DNA of 64,000 bases from Pseudomonadota bacterium (lineage in GTDB: Bacteria; Desulfobacterota; Desulfovibrionia; Desulfovibrionales; Desulfovibrionaceae). The notes beneath the pieces are model-generated. The model ran no database searches, had not been told where the DNA came from, and worked only from the letters and a program-made list of their open reading frames with translations. This document shows, in pieces, positions 16,667 to 25,105 of this stretch. The DNA lies in assembly GCA_023433925.1 (NCBI GenBank), contig JAEYTO010000024.1, forward strand, positions 27,398 through 91,397, in the 5' to 3' direction. The position numbers and the translations under genes were made by a program. Position 1 is the stretch's first letter. Each line of letters begins with the position of its first letter.

Positions 16667-18118
16667 ATGACTCCCGACCCACGCAAGAAAGCCGCCGGGG
16701 CAAGCCCGTTTCAGCTCGTCAAGCTCCTGTCCTGGAGCTTCTTCGTGCTCATCCTGGGCTTCAATCTCATCCTGTCCATCTTCCTGGCCGACTACGCCAA
16801 GCGCACCCTTCTGGAGAAGCAGGAAGAGTTCGCCCTCCTGCTGGCCGAGAACCTGAACCATCAGATCTTCCAACGCTTCACCCTGCCCACGCTCATCGGC
16901 TTCGGCCGCATCCAGCTGCGCCAGAAAGCCCAGTACGAGCGCCTCGACAAGACGGTCAAATCGACCATCCACAGCTTCCACGTGCTCGAGGTGCGCATCT
17001 ACGATTTCGAGCAGACCGTGTCCTATTCCACGAACCCGGCCCTGGTGGGCGAAAGCGACTTGGCAGGCCACGCGGTCAAGGCCGCCCTGGAAAGCGGCCA
17101 GCACAGCTTCGAGGTCATCAACTTCTACCCGACCTACAGGGCCTTCCTGCGCGCGGAGCTGAACCAGGGCAGCGTCGTCATGCGCACGGTCTACACCCTG
17201 CGCGCGGAGCGTCGGCTGGACGCCCCGGAGCGCGCCGGGCCCATTATCGGCGTGCTCGAATTCACCCAGGACATCACCGACGTCCACAGCACGGTTATCT
17301 ACTTCCAGCGCATCATCATCCTGGCCTCGCTCGTGTCTTCCCTGGGGCTGTTCTTCATGCTCCTGCTCATGATCCGCCGCGCCGATCGCCTGGCCGCGCA
17401 GCGCGCGCGGGAAAAGGAGCTCCTGGAGCGCGACCTGCACCAGAGCGAGAAGATGGCCAGCATGGGCCGCATGGTCTCGGGGATAGCCCACGAGATACGC
17501 AACCCGCTGGGCATCATCCGCTCCAGCGCCGAGCTTCTGCTCGGCAAGTCCAGGCGCGAGGATCCACAGGGCGCCAACACGCGCATCCTGCAGGCCATCT
17601 TCGACGAATCCAAGCGCCTGTCACGCACGGTCAACGACTTCCTGGACTACGCCCGGCCCAAGCCGCCCAGGCTCGATAAGGTGGATGTGACCCAGGTTCT
17701 GGACCAGGTGGCCACGTTCCTGGAATCGAAGCTCCAGCAGCAGGGCGTGACCCTCGTCCGGGACTATGCGCCCGGCGCCATGGTCATGGGTGACCGCGAC
17801 CTGCTCTACCGCGCCTTCTACAACCTCGTGGCCAACGCTCTGGAGGCCATGAACGGCCCGGGCAGGGTCAGGCTCGCGGTGGACGCCAGCGACAGGCATG
17901 TCATGGTGAACATCGAGGACACCGGGCCGGGCTTCGCCCCGGAGGCCATGGAGAAGCTCCGCGATCCCTTCTTCACAACCAAGGACACGGGCACGGGACT
18001 TGGCCTGACCATCGTGGACACGATCCTGCAAGGGCACGGCGCCCAGATGCGCCTGGGCAACAACCCGGAGCAGGGCGCCCGTGTCGAGATCGTCTTCCCG
18101 GCCCAAGCCGAGAGGTAA
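16667..18118 (+). CDS. Membrane sensor histidine kinase
   Basis: The product has 483 residues. TM1 is at about 20-42, followed by a periplasmic sensor region of about 160 residues with no recognised named domain and no Cys haem motif, then TM2 at about 205-228. HisKA contains SGIAHEIRNPLGIIRSSAELL, and the HATPase domain has N-box NLVANALEAM, G1 EDTGPGF and G2 GTGLGLTI. The next gene, six bases downstream, is its cognate sigma-54 regulator. The layout matches ZraS/AtoS-like sensors, and the stimulus is unknown. Confidence 0.92.
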   Translation: MTPDPRKKAAGASPFQLVKLLSWSFFVLILGFNLILSIFLADYAKRTLLEKQEEFALLLAENLNHQIFQRFTLPTLIGFGRIQLRQKAQYERLDKTVKSTIHSFHVLEVRIYDFEQTVSYSTNPALVGESDLAGHAVKAALESGQHSFEVINFYPTYRAFLRAELNQGSVVMRTVYTLRAERRLDAPERAGPIIGVLEFTQDITDVHSTVIYFQRIIILASLVSSLGLFFMLLLMIRRADRLAAQRAREKELLERDLHQSEKMASMGRMVSGIAHEIRNPLGIIRSSAELLLGKSRREDPQGANTRILQAIFDESKRLSRTVNDFLDYARPKPPRLDKVDVTQVLDQVATFLESKLQQQGVTLVRDYAPGAMVMGDRDLLYRAFYNLVANALEAMNGPGRVRLAVDASDRHVMVNIEDTGPGFAPEAMEKLRDPFFTTKDTGTGLGLTIVDTILQGHGAQMRLGNNPEQGARVEIVFPAQAER

Positions 18119-18124
18119 TCGCCC

Positions 18125-19498
18125 ATGGCCGACACCATACTGGTCATCGATGACGAGCAGAACTACCTGCTCATCCTGAGCGCCTTGCTCGAAGACCAAG
18201 GCTACAAGGTCACGGGCATCCCCGACCCCGAGACCGCCTTGGCCTACCTGGAGGAGTCCGAGGTTGACGTGGTCATCACGGACATGAAGATGCCCAAGCT
18301 CTCGGGCCAGGCCGTGCTCGAGCACGTCAAGCGCAACTACCCGCACATCCCCGTGCTCATCATGACGGCCTTCGGCTCCATCGAGGCCGCCGTGGAGGCC
18401 ATGAAGATCGGCGCCTTCGACTACATCTCCAAGCCCTTCTCCAACGACGAGCTGCTCCTGTCCGTGGCCAAGGCCGTGCAGTTCGCCCACGCCCAGCAGC
18501 AAAACCGGCTGCTCCTGGAGTCCATGAGCCAGCAGTTCGGCGTGGGCAACATCATCGGCTCAAGCCGCGCCATGCGCCGGGTGCTCGAAATGATCCAGCG
18601 CGCGGCCCCGAGCAAGTCCACGGTGCTCATCTCCGGCGAGTCCGGCACGGGCAAGGAGCTCGTGGCCAAGGCCATCCACCTGTCCTCGCCGCGCAAGGAT
18701 CAGCCTTTTGTCTCGGTCAACTGCATGGCCCTCAACCCCGGCGTGCTCGAAAGCGAGCTTTTCGGTCACGAGAAGGGCTCGTTCACCGGAGCCGTGGCCC
18801 GGCGGCGCGGCCGTTTCGAGCTGGCCGACGGCGGCACGCTCTTCCTGGACGAGATCGGCGAGCTGTCGCCGGAGATGCAGGTCAAGCTCCTGCGCGTGCT
18901 CCAGGAGCGGCGCTTCGAGCGCGTCGGCGGCGTGGAGCCCATCGAGGTCGACATCCGCGTGGTGGCCGCCACGAACAAGAACCTGCCGCGCGCGGTCGCC
19001 GACGGCGCATTCCGCGAGGACCTCTTCTACCGGCTCAACGTGGTGCACATCGAGATGCCGCCGCTGCGGGAGCGCCGCGAGGACATCCCGATCCTGGCCG
19101 TGCACTTCCTGCAACGCTACGCGCGCGAGAACCACAAAAGCTTCAAGGGCTTCAGCCCCGACGCCCTGGACTATCTCCAGGGCTTCGACTGGCCGGGCAA
19201 CGTGCGCCAACTTGAGAACGCCATTGAGCGCAGCGTGGTGCTCGCCGATTCCGACATGATCGGCGTGGAGGACCTGCCCGCCGAGATCAAGGACGAGGAG
19301 GCCCAGTACAAATCGGCCGTGGACATGCTCCCCACGCGCATCAACCTGCCGGACACCCTGGAGAAGATCGAGGCAGCGCTCATCCGCAGGGCCCTGGCCA
19401 AGTCCGAGTTCGTGCAGGTCAAGGCGGCGGACCTGCTGGGCATCTCCAAGAGCCTGCTCCAGTACAAGCTCAAGAAGTACAAGATCACCGTGCATTAG
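18125..19498 (+). CDS. Sigma-54-dependent response regulator
   Basis: The product has 457 residues. The receiver carries Asp53 (ITDMKMP) and Lys in ISKPF. The AAA+ domain has GESGTGKE, GSFTGA at 218-223 (Ser instead of the usual first Ala), FLDEIGE and FREDLFYRLNVV. The Fis-type HTH is VKAADLLGISKSLLQYKLKKY. It is co-transcribed with the kinase just upstream and should activate sigma-54 promoters. The GSFTGA form is a known tolerated variant, so sigma-54 contact is probably kept. Confidence 0.95.
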   Translation: MADTILVIDDEQNYLLILSALLEDQGYKVTGIPDPETALAYLEESEVDVVITDMKMPKLSGQAVLEHVKRNYPHIPVLIMTAFGSIEAAVEAMKIGAFDYISKPFSNDELLLSVAKAVQFAHAQQQNRLLLESMSQQFGVGNIIGSSRAMRRVLEMIQRAAPSKSTVLISGESGTGKELVAKAIHLSSPRKDQPFVSVNCMALNPGVLESELFGHEKGSFTGAVARRRGRFELADGGTLFLDEIGELSPEMQVKLLRVLQERRFERVGGVEPIEVDIRVVAATNKNLPRAVADGAFREDLFYRLNVVHIEMPPLRERREDIPILAVHFLQRYARENHKSFKGFSPDALDYLQGFDWPGNVRQLENAIERSVVLADSDMIGVEDLPAEIKDEEAQYKSAVDMLPTRINLPDTLEKIEAALIRRALAKSEFVQVKAADLLGISKSLLQYKLKKYKITVH

Positions 19499-19580
19499 GC
19501 TTTGCCCGCTATTCCAGCCACGCGTCTGGACGTCGGACCGGGTCCGCGCCTCCCTGGCGCTCGTCCCATAACCATCAACC

Positions 19581-20462
19581 ATGGATGAAACGCGCCAAGT
19601 GACACCGAAATCCGTCATCTCCATCCAATCGCACGTCGCCTTCGGCCACGTCGGCAACGCCTCGGCCGTCTTCCCCCTCCAGCGCCTGGGCTTCGAGGTC
19701 TGGCCCATCATGACCGTGCAGTTCTCCAACCACACGGGCTACGGCGCATGGACCGGCCAGGTCTTCACGCCGGAGCACATCGCCAGCCTCGTGGACGGCA
19801 TGCGCCAGCGTGGGGCCTTGGACGAGTGCAGCGCCGTGCTCTCCGGCTACATGGGCGACGCGGCCCTGGGCCAGGCCATCCTGAGCCTGCGCGACGAGGT
19901 CAAGCGCAACAACCCGCAAGCGCTGTACGTCTGCGATCCGGTCATGGGCGACGTTGGCCGGGGCATCTTCGTGCGGCCGGGCATCCCCGAGCTCATGCGC
20001 GATCTCGTGGCGCCGGCCGCCGACGTCATCACCCCCAACCAGTTCGAGCTGGAGCTGCTGACCGGCGTGCGGGTTCACCATCTGCGCGACGCCCTGGAAG
20101 GCGCGCGCAAGGTCATGGCCATGGGGCCGTCCGTGGTGCTCGTGACCAGCCTGCACCACGACGAAACTCCGGCCGACCGCATCGAGATGCTCGCCATGAC
20201 CAGGGCCGGAGCCTGGGTGACCTCCACGCCCCTGCTGCCCGTCACGCCCGCGCCCAACGGAGCCGGCGACGCCCTGGCCGCCCTGTTCCTGGGCCATCTG
20301 CTGCACGGTCGTCCCGTGCCCGAGGCCCTGGCCAGGTCCACGGCCGGCATCTACGCCATCTTCGAGGCCACGCATGCCGCCGGCACCCGCGAACTGCAAC
20401 TCATCGCCGCCCAGGATCGCCTGGCCGGCGGCGATGGCGTGCCGCTCCGGCAGGTGGCCTGA
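19581..20462 (+). CDS. pdxY: Pyridoxal kinase
   Basis: The product has 293 residues, the family length. It opens with VISIQSHVAFGHVGNASAVFPLQRLGFEVWPIMTVQFSNHTGYG, the PdxY/PdxK signature, and has CDPVMGD, TPNQFELELLTG and the C-terminal anion-hole motif NGAGDALAALFLG. It phosphorylates pyridoxal (and pyridoxine) to salvage pyridoxal 5'-phosphate, the cofactor of the aminotransferase and the YggS protein in this window. It is followed by a hairpin repeat rather than another gene. Confidence 0.95.
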   Translation: MDETRQVTPKSVISIQSHVAFGHVGNASAVFPLQRLGFEVWPIMTVQFSNHTGYGAWTGQVFTPEHIASLVDGMRQRGALDECSAVLSGYMGDAALGQAILSLRDEVKRNNPQALYVCDPVMGDVGRGIFVRPGIPELMRDLVAPAADVITPNQFELELLTGVRVHHLRDALEGARKVMAMGPSVVLVTSLHHDETPADRIEMLAMTRAGAWVTSTPLLPVTPAPNGAGDALAALFLGHLLHGRPVPEALARSTAGIYAIFEATHAAGTRELQLIAAQDRLAGGDGVPLRQVA

Positions 20463-20769
20463 GTCGGAAAGGCATGAACGTGAGGAGGGCGCCGCCCTCC
20501 TCACACTCCACCCGCCAAGGGCCCCGGGCCCTTGGAACCCGCGTTTCCCCGCTGGCGAGCCCATGCCGGCGGCGGCCTTGAGCGGCCCCCAGCATTCCGC
20601 AAATGAAATTGGCGGCGCAGGAGACCAATCCTGGCGTGCTCCTCCGCCGCGAGAGTATGATTGAGCGGCCTCTCTCGGGCCATCCGCGAAGCGCTCTTGA
20701 ACAGCGGGCCGCGAAGCCTTATCTAGTGGAATCCCTTTCCGCATATTCAGCAATGCGCGGCCCGAGGCC
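20463..20769. repeat. Hairpin-rich intergenic region (family-A element)
   Basis: No gene is seen. GTGAGGAGGGC (20480-20490) is inverted at 20494-20504, and CCAAGGGCCC (20515-20524) is inverted at 20526-20535. Further right there are degenerate relatives, including a CCTCTCTCGGG near 20667. The same two-hairpin pattern occurs at 23030-23084 and 38250-38315. The first hairpin may terminate pdxY transcription. Confidence 0.7.
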
Positions 20770-23700
20770 GTGCGGGTAAGAATGACTTCAGCCATCCACG
20801 ATCTTCTGGACAATCTCGCCAGGGCCGACCCCTATGAGGACCAGATAGTCCACCACGAGGTGCTCCCCGAACGGGCCGAGATCCTGGCCGACACGCGCCG
20901 GCCATGGCCAAGGCTCGTGCAGGGGCTGCTCGCGGCGCGCGGCATCTCCAGGCTTTACGGCCATCAGGCCGCGGCCTGCGACCTCGTGCGCGCCGGCCGC
21001 CATGTGGTGGCCGCCACGCCCACGGCCAGCGGCAAGTCCCTCGTCTACACCCTGCCGGTCATTGAGCAGGCCCTGGCCATGCCCGACTCCAAGGCTTTGT
21101 GGCTCTTTCCGCTCAAGGCCCTGGCCCAGGACCAGTTGCGCTCCTTCGCCGAACTGACGGCCTTGTTGCCGCCCGACGTAAGGCCCCAGGCCGCCGTTTA
21201 CGACGGCGACACGTCCGATCACCGCCGCCGCAAGCTCCGCGAGGAGCCGCCCGGCGTTCTGCTGACCAACCCCGAGATGCTCCACCTGTCACTGCTCCCG
21301 CATCATGGGGCCTGGGCCGCCTTCTGGGCCGGACTGACGCACGTGGTGGTGGACGAGGTGCACACCTATCGCGGGGTCATGGGCTCGCACATGGCCATGG
21401 TCTTCCGCCGCGCCCTGCGCATGTGCCGCTATTACGGCTCGAGCCCCACCTTCGTGTTCTGCTCCGCGACCATCGGCAACCCGGCCGAGCTGGCCAGGCA
21501 GCTCACGGGCCTGGACGCACAGGTGATCACCGAGAGCGGCGCGCCCCAGGGCCGCCGCCACTTCCTGTTCATGGACCCGGCCGCGAGCGCGGCCACGGCC
21601 GCCATCCGCGTGCTGCGCAAGGCCTTGGACCGGGGTCTGCGCACCATCGTCTACTGCCAGTCGCGCAAGATGACCGAGCTCATCGCCATCTGGGCCGCCG
21701 AGAAGTCCGGCGAGCACAAGGAGCGCATCAGCGCCTACCGCGCCGGCTTCCTGCCCGAGGAGCGCCGCGAGATCGAGGCGCGCATGGCCTCCGGCGAACT
21801 CCTGGCCGTGGTGACCACGAGCGCCCTGGAGCTTGGCATCGACATCGGCTCGCTCGACCTGTGCATCCTGGTGGGCTATCCGGGCACGGTCATGGCCACG
21901 CTCCAGCGCGGCGGCCGCGTGGGCCGGCAGCAGCAGGAGTCGGCCGTGGTCATGATCGCCCAGGAGGACGCCCTGGATCAGTATTTCCTGCGCCATCCCC
22001 AGGACTTCTTCACCCGGCCGCCCGAGTCCGCCGTGCTCAACCCGGCCAACCCGGTCATCGTGGCCCGCCATCTGGACTGCGCCGCCGCCGAGCTGGCCTT
22101 GCGCGCGGACGAGCCGCTACTGGCCGAGCCCGGCATCCGCCAGGTGGCCGAGTCCATGCTCGCCCAAGGCACGCTCCTCCAGTCCGCCGACGGCCGCCTG
22201 ATATACTCCCGGCGTAAGCGGCCCCACCACGAGGTGGACCTGCGCGGCGCGGGCGGGAGCCTGGTCATCGAGGTGGACGGCCAGGTCATCGGCCAGATGG
22301 ACGAGCACCGCGCCATGCGCGAGGCCCACGACGGCGCGGTCTATCTGCACCGGGGCGAGACCTACGTGGTGGATACCCTCGACCTGCCCGGCCGCAAGGC
22401 CCTGGCCCGCAAGGCCCGCGTGGGCTACTACACGCGCGTGCGCGGCCAGAAGGAGACCGAGATCCTTGAATCCCACGGCTCGCGCCAGGTGCTCGCCGCC
22501 CGCGTGCACCACGGGCGGCTGCGCGTCACCGAGACCATCACGGGCTACGAAAAGCGTCGCGTCAACGACGGCAAGCTGCTGACCATCGTGCCCCTGGACC
22601 TGCCGCCCAGCTCCTTCGAGACCGACGGCCTGTGGATCGAGGTTTCTCCCGACATCCAGGCCGCGGCCGAGGAGGAGCGCCACCACTTCATGGGCGGCAT
22701 CCATGCCGTGGAGCACGCGGCCATTGGCATCCTGCCGCTCATGGTCATGTGCGACCGCGACGACCTGGGCGGCATCTCCACGCCTTTCCATCCGCACGTG
22801 GGCTCGGCGGCGGTCTTCGTCTACGACGGCGCTCCCGGCGGCGTGGGGCTGTCGCGCCTGGCCTTCGCCAAGGCCGAGGAGGTCCTGCTCAAGACCCTGT
22901 CCGTGGTCCGCGAGTGCCCCTGCGAGCTGGGCTGCCCGTCCTGCGTGCACTCGCCCAAGTGCGGCTCGGGCAACCGGCCCATAGCCAAGGACGCCGCCGT
23001 GTTTGTCCTGGAGCGTCTTTGCGGCGAATCGGGGAGGGCGCTGCCCTCCCCGAACCCCTCCCGCCAGGGGCCACGGGCCCCTGGACCCCGCGGTGTCCCG
23101 GAGGATCGAGCCGGCGAAGACACCGGCTCGATTCTCCGGGAACGTGGTTCCTCCGGCGGCCTTGCGCCGGAGGAACCACCGGCGTTCTTCCCGATCGCGC
23201 CCGAGGCGTCGGCGGGGTCTGCCGTCCACCATGCGTCCGGCCGCAACTCGGGGGGTCCGGGGGGAATGATCCCCCCCGGCGGGGGTTCGGGGGCAGAGCC
23301 CCTGATTCCTCTTCGCTTCGCGGTCCTCGACGTGGAGACCCGCCGCTCCGCCGCCGAGGTCGGCGGCTGGAGCAGGGCGCGCGACATGGGCGTGAGCGTG
23401 GCCGTGGTCTACGACTCGGGCACGGGCACGTTCCACCGCTTCGGACAGGATGAGTTGGACGGCCTGTGCGAGATCTTGTCGGGCATGAAGCTCGTGGTGG
23501 GCTTCAACGTGCGGCGTTTCGACTACGCGGTCCTGGCGGGCTGCGTGAAGTACGACTTCGGGCGGCTCAGGACCCTGGACATGCTTGAGCACGTCAAGCG
23601 GCGGCTGGGCTACAGGCTGTCGCTGGACCACCTGGCCCAGGCCACGCTGGGCGCGAGCAAGTCCGCCGACGGCCTGCAAGCCCTGGAGTGGTGGAAGCAG

Positions 23701-23853
23701 GGCCGGCTGGAGGAGATCGCGACGTACTGCCAGGCGGATGTGGCCATCACGCGGGATCTGTACCTGTTCGGCCGCGACAAGGGCTACGTCCTGTTCAGGA
23801 ACAAGGCCGGCAACGTCGTGCGCCTGCCGGTGGACTGGCGGGCCGGGACTTGA
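20770..23853 (+). CDS. DEAD/DEAH-box helicase fused to RNase H-like exonuclease domain (YprA-YprB type)
   Basis: The product has 1027 residues from the GTG at 20770 (an ATG at 20782 is possible). The helicase domain has PTASGKS (84-90), DEVH (195-198), SATIG and, in the C-terminal helicase lobe, QRGGRVGRQQ. A DUF1998 metal-site region with clustered Cys (CPCELGCPSCVHSPKCGSGN) is at about 715-735. Residues about 753-848 are a low-complexity linker encoded by hairpin repeats. The C-terminal RNase H_2/YprB-like domain has LDVET, GFNVRRFDY and CQADVAITRDLY, keeping DEDD acidic residues. In other bacteria these are separate genes; the fusion should couple unwinding with 3'-5' nucleic-acid trimming in DNA repair. 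Confidence 0.9.
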   Translation: MRVRMTSAIHDLLDNLARADPYEDQIVHHEVLPERAEILADTRRPWPRLVQGLLAARGISRLYGHQAAACDLVRAGRHVVAATPTASGKSLVYTLPVIEQALAMPDSKALWLFPLKALAQDQLRSFAELTALLPPDVRPQAAVYDGDTSDHRRRKLREEPPGVLLTNPEMLHLSLLPHHGAWAAFWAGLTHVVVDEVHTYRGVMGSHMAMVFRRALRMCRYYGSSPTFVFCSATIGNPAELARQLTGLDAQVITESGAPQGRRHFLFMDPAASAATAAIRVLRKALDRGLRTIVYCQSRKMTELIAIWAAEKSGEHKERISAYRAGFLPEERREIEARMASGELLAVVTTSALELGIDIGSLDLCILVGYPGTVMATLQRGGRVGRQQQESAVVMIAQEDALDQYFLRHPQDFFTRPPESAVLNPANPVIVARHLDCAAAELALRADEPLLAEPGIRQVAESMLAQGTLLQSADGRLIYSRRKRPHHEVDLRGAGGSLVIEVDGQVIGQMDEHRAMREAHDGAVYLHRGETYVVDTLDLPGRKALARKARVGYYTRVRGQKETEILESHGSRQVLAARVHHGRLRVTETITGYEKRRVNDGKLLTIVPLDLPPSSFETDGLWIEVSPDIQAAAEEERHHFMGGIHAVEHAAIGILPLMVMCDRDDLGGISTPFHPHVGSAAVFVYDGAPGGVGLSRLAFAKAEEVLLKTLSVVRECPCELGCPSCVHSPKCGSGNRPIAKDAAVFVLERLCGESGRALPSPNPSRQGPRAPGPRGVPEDRAGEDTGSILRERGSSGGLAPEEPPAFFPIAPEASAGSAVHHASGRNSGGPGGMIPPGGGSGAEPLIPLRFAVLDVETRRSAAEVGGWSRARDMGVSVAVVYDSGTGTFHRFGQDELDGLCEILSGMKLVVGFNVRRFDYAVLAGCVKYDFGRLRTLDMLEHVKRRLGYRLSLDHLAQATLGASKSADGLQALEWWKQGRLEEIATYCQADVAITRDLYLFGRDKGYVLFRNKAGNVVRLPVDWRAGT
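23030..23310 (+). repeat. Cluster of four hairpin repeats inside the helicase gene
   Basis: Arms are CGGGGAGGGC (23030-23039/23043-23052), CCAGGGGCC (23064-23072/23076-23084), a 17-base near-perfect repeat (23098-23114/23123-23139), GTGGTTCCTCCGGC (23144-23157/23166-23179), and GGGGGA/TCCCCC near 23263-23277. The first two copy the intergenic family-A element at 20480-20535. The insertion keeps the reading frame. Confidence 0.85.
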
Positions 23854-23990
23854 GCGCGGGCAGGGCTGGATATTTCTTGAGGAATCCTCCACAATCCCGG
23901 CCGCGTGCGGTTTGACCGACACGAGGGAACGGCCGGCATGGTGCGTGCCGGGCGGGCGTGCATGGTCAGGCCAACGCGGGGAGCGGCTGC

Positions 23991-24992
23991 GTGGACGACT
24001 ACTGCCTCATCTCCGAGCTGGCGCGGATGGCGGGCCTGGCCGAGAATACGGCCAGGCGCTACGTGAAGAACTTCCCGGAACGCTTTCCGGGCAAGGTCTA
24101 TCGGCGCAAGATTCGCTATCCGCTCGCGGCCGTGGACACCTTGCGGCGCATCGCCGACTTGCGCGGCCAGGGGTTGAGAACCGAGGAGGTCCGGCGGCGG
24201 CTGGAGGAGCAGGAACCGGAGACCGGGGAGCGGCACGCGGGGCGGAAGACGGCCGGGACCGCCGCGCGGGACGCCAGCCCGGAACCGGCCGGGCTGCGCG
24301 CGGAGATTGAACTACTGAAAATCGGGCTTGCCGAGGCGAGCGGACTGAGCGGGCGGCTGGCCGGCGAGCAGGCCGTGCTGCGCCAAGAGACCGGCCGGCT
24401 GGCCATGGATCTGGCCGAGGAGCGGGCCAAGGCAGGACACCTCAAGGGCGAGTTGGCCTCGGCGCGTGATGCGCTGGAGCACATGGCTCGGGACCTCGGC
24501 CGGATACGGGAGGAGAACCGCCGGCTGACGGCCCGGCTAAGCGAGATGCTGCGGGAGCGTCAGGAGCTGGAGGAGCGTCTGGATGCCCGCCTGGCCGCGC
24601 TGGAGGCCTTGCAGGGACCTTCCCCGGATTTCATGCGCCTGCCCATCGTGTTCCGCTCCGAGCAGGGCGAGTTCCTCGGCGTCTCGGACAAGCAGACCAG
24701 CCAGCATTTCAGCCTGCGCGATTTCGTCTACCTCATCCACAAGAACGCCGGCGGCCGCAAGGACGTGGACACGGCCTGGCAGCGCCTGGGCGGGGCAGGC
24801 TGGCGTCTGGTCATCCATGAAAGCGCGCCGCTCTCGGGCCGGCGCAAGAGCCACCACGTGGATGTCGAGCGCTTCACCACGCCCATCGGCAACCTCGTGG
24901 CCAGGCTCGTGGATCTGTGTTTCGACGGCCAGACCATGCCGCCCTTCCTGGTCTACGAGCTTTTCCGGCAGATCGGCCGGGATTTTTCCTGA
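23991..24992 (+). CDS. MerR-like HTH protein with long coiled coil
   Basis: The product has 333 residues. I prefer the GTG at 23991, which has GGGGAG eight bases upstream; a GTG at 23958 is open too. Residues about 1-70 form a MerR-type winged helix (ISELARMAGLAENTARRYVKNF, then a RRKIRYPLAAVDTL wing). Residues about 95-215 are a charged, Leu-rich coiled coil, and a C-terminal globular part has RLPIVFRSEQGEFLGVSDK and SHHVDVERF. The architecture resembles chromosome-associated or terminus-binding coiled-coil MerR proteins, but I recognise no named family. It lies between the helicase gene and convergent topA. Confidence 0.7.
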   Translation: MDDYCLISELARMAGLAENTARRYVKNFPERFPGKVYRRKIRYPLAAVDTLRRIADLRGQGLRTEEVRRRLEEQEPETGERHAGRKTAGTAARDASPEPAGLRAEIELLKIGLAEASGLSGRLAGEQAVLRQETGRLAMDLAEERAKAGHLKGELASARDALEHMARDLGRIREENRRLTARLSEMLRERQELEERLDARLAALEALQGPSPDFMRLPIVFRSEQGEFLGVSDKQTSQHFSLRDFVYLIHKNAGGRKDVDTAWQRLGGAGWRLVIHESAPLSGRRKSHHVDVERFTTPIGNLVARLVDLCFDGQTMPPFLVYELFRQIGRDFS

Positions 24993-25105
24993 CATGCGGA
25001 GCTGACCGCGGCTTGTGGGAAGCGCCCTGGAAAGGCTGCGGATCGGTTGCGGATCGGCGTGGGCAACCCAGGTCGATTAACAGCCAGCTATTCCCGTGAT
25101 TCCGC

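Noticed and set aside
15287..17491. Open frame of 734 codons on the minus strand
   Set aside because: It runs antisense to the aminotransferase and kinase genes, both of which have complete domain motifs; its translation has no recognisable domain.
20480..20535. CRISPR-like repeat cluster
   Set aside because: The units are palindromes of different sequence with no regular spacers and no cas genes are present; the hairpin pattern recurs singly elsewhere.
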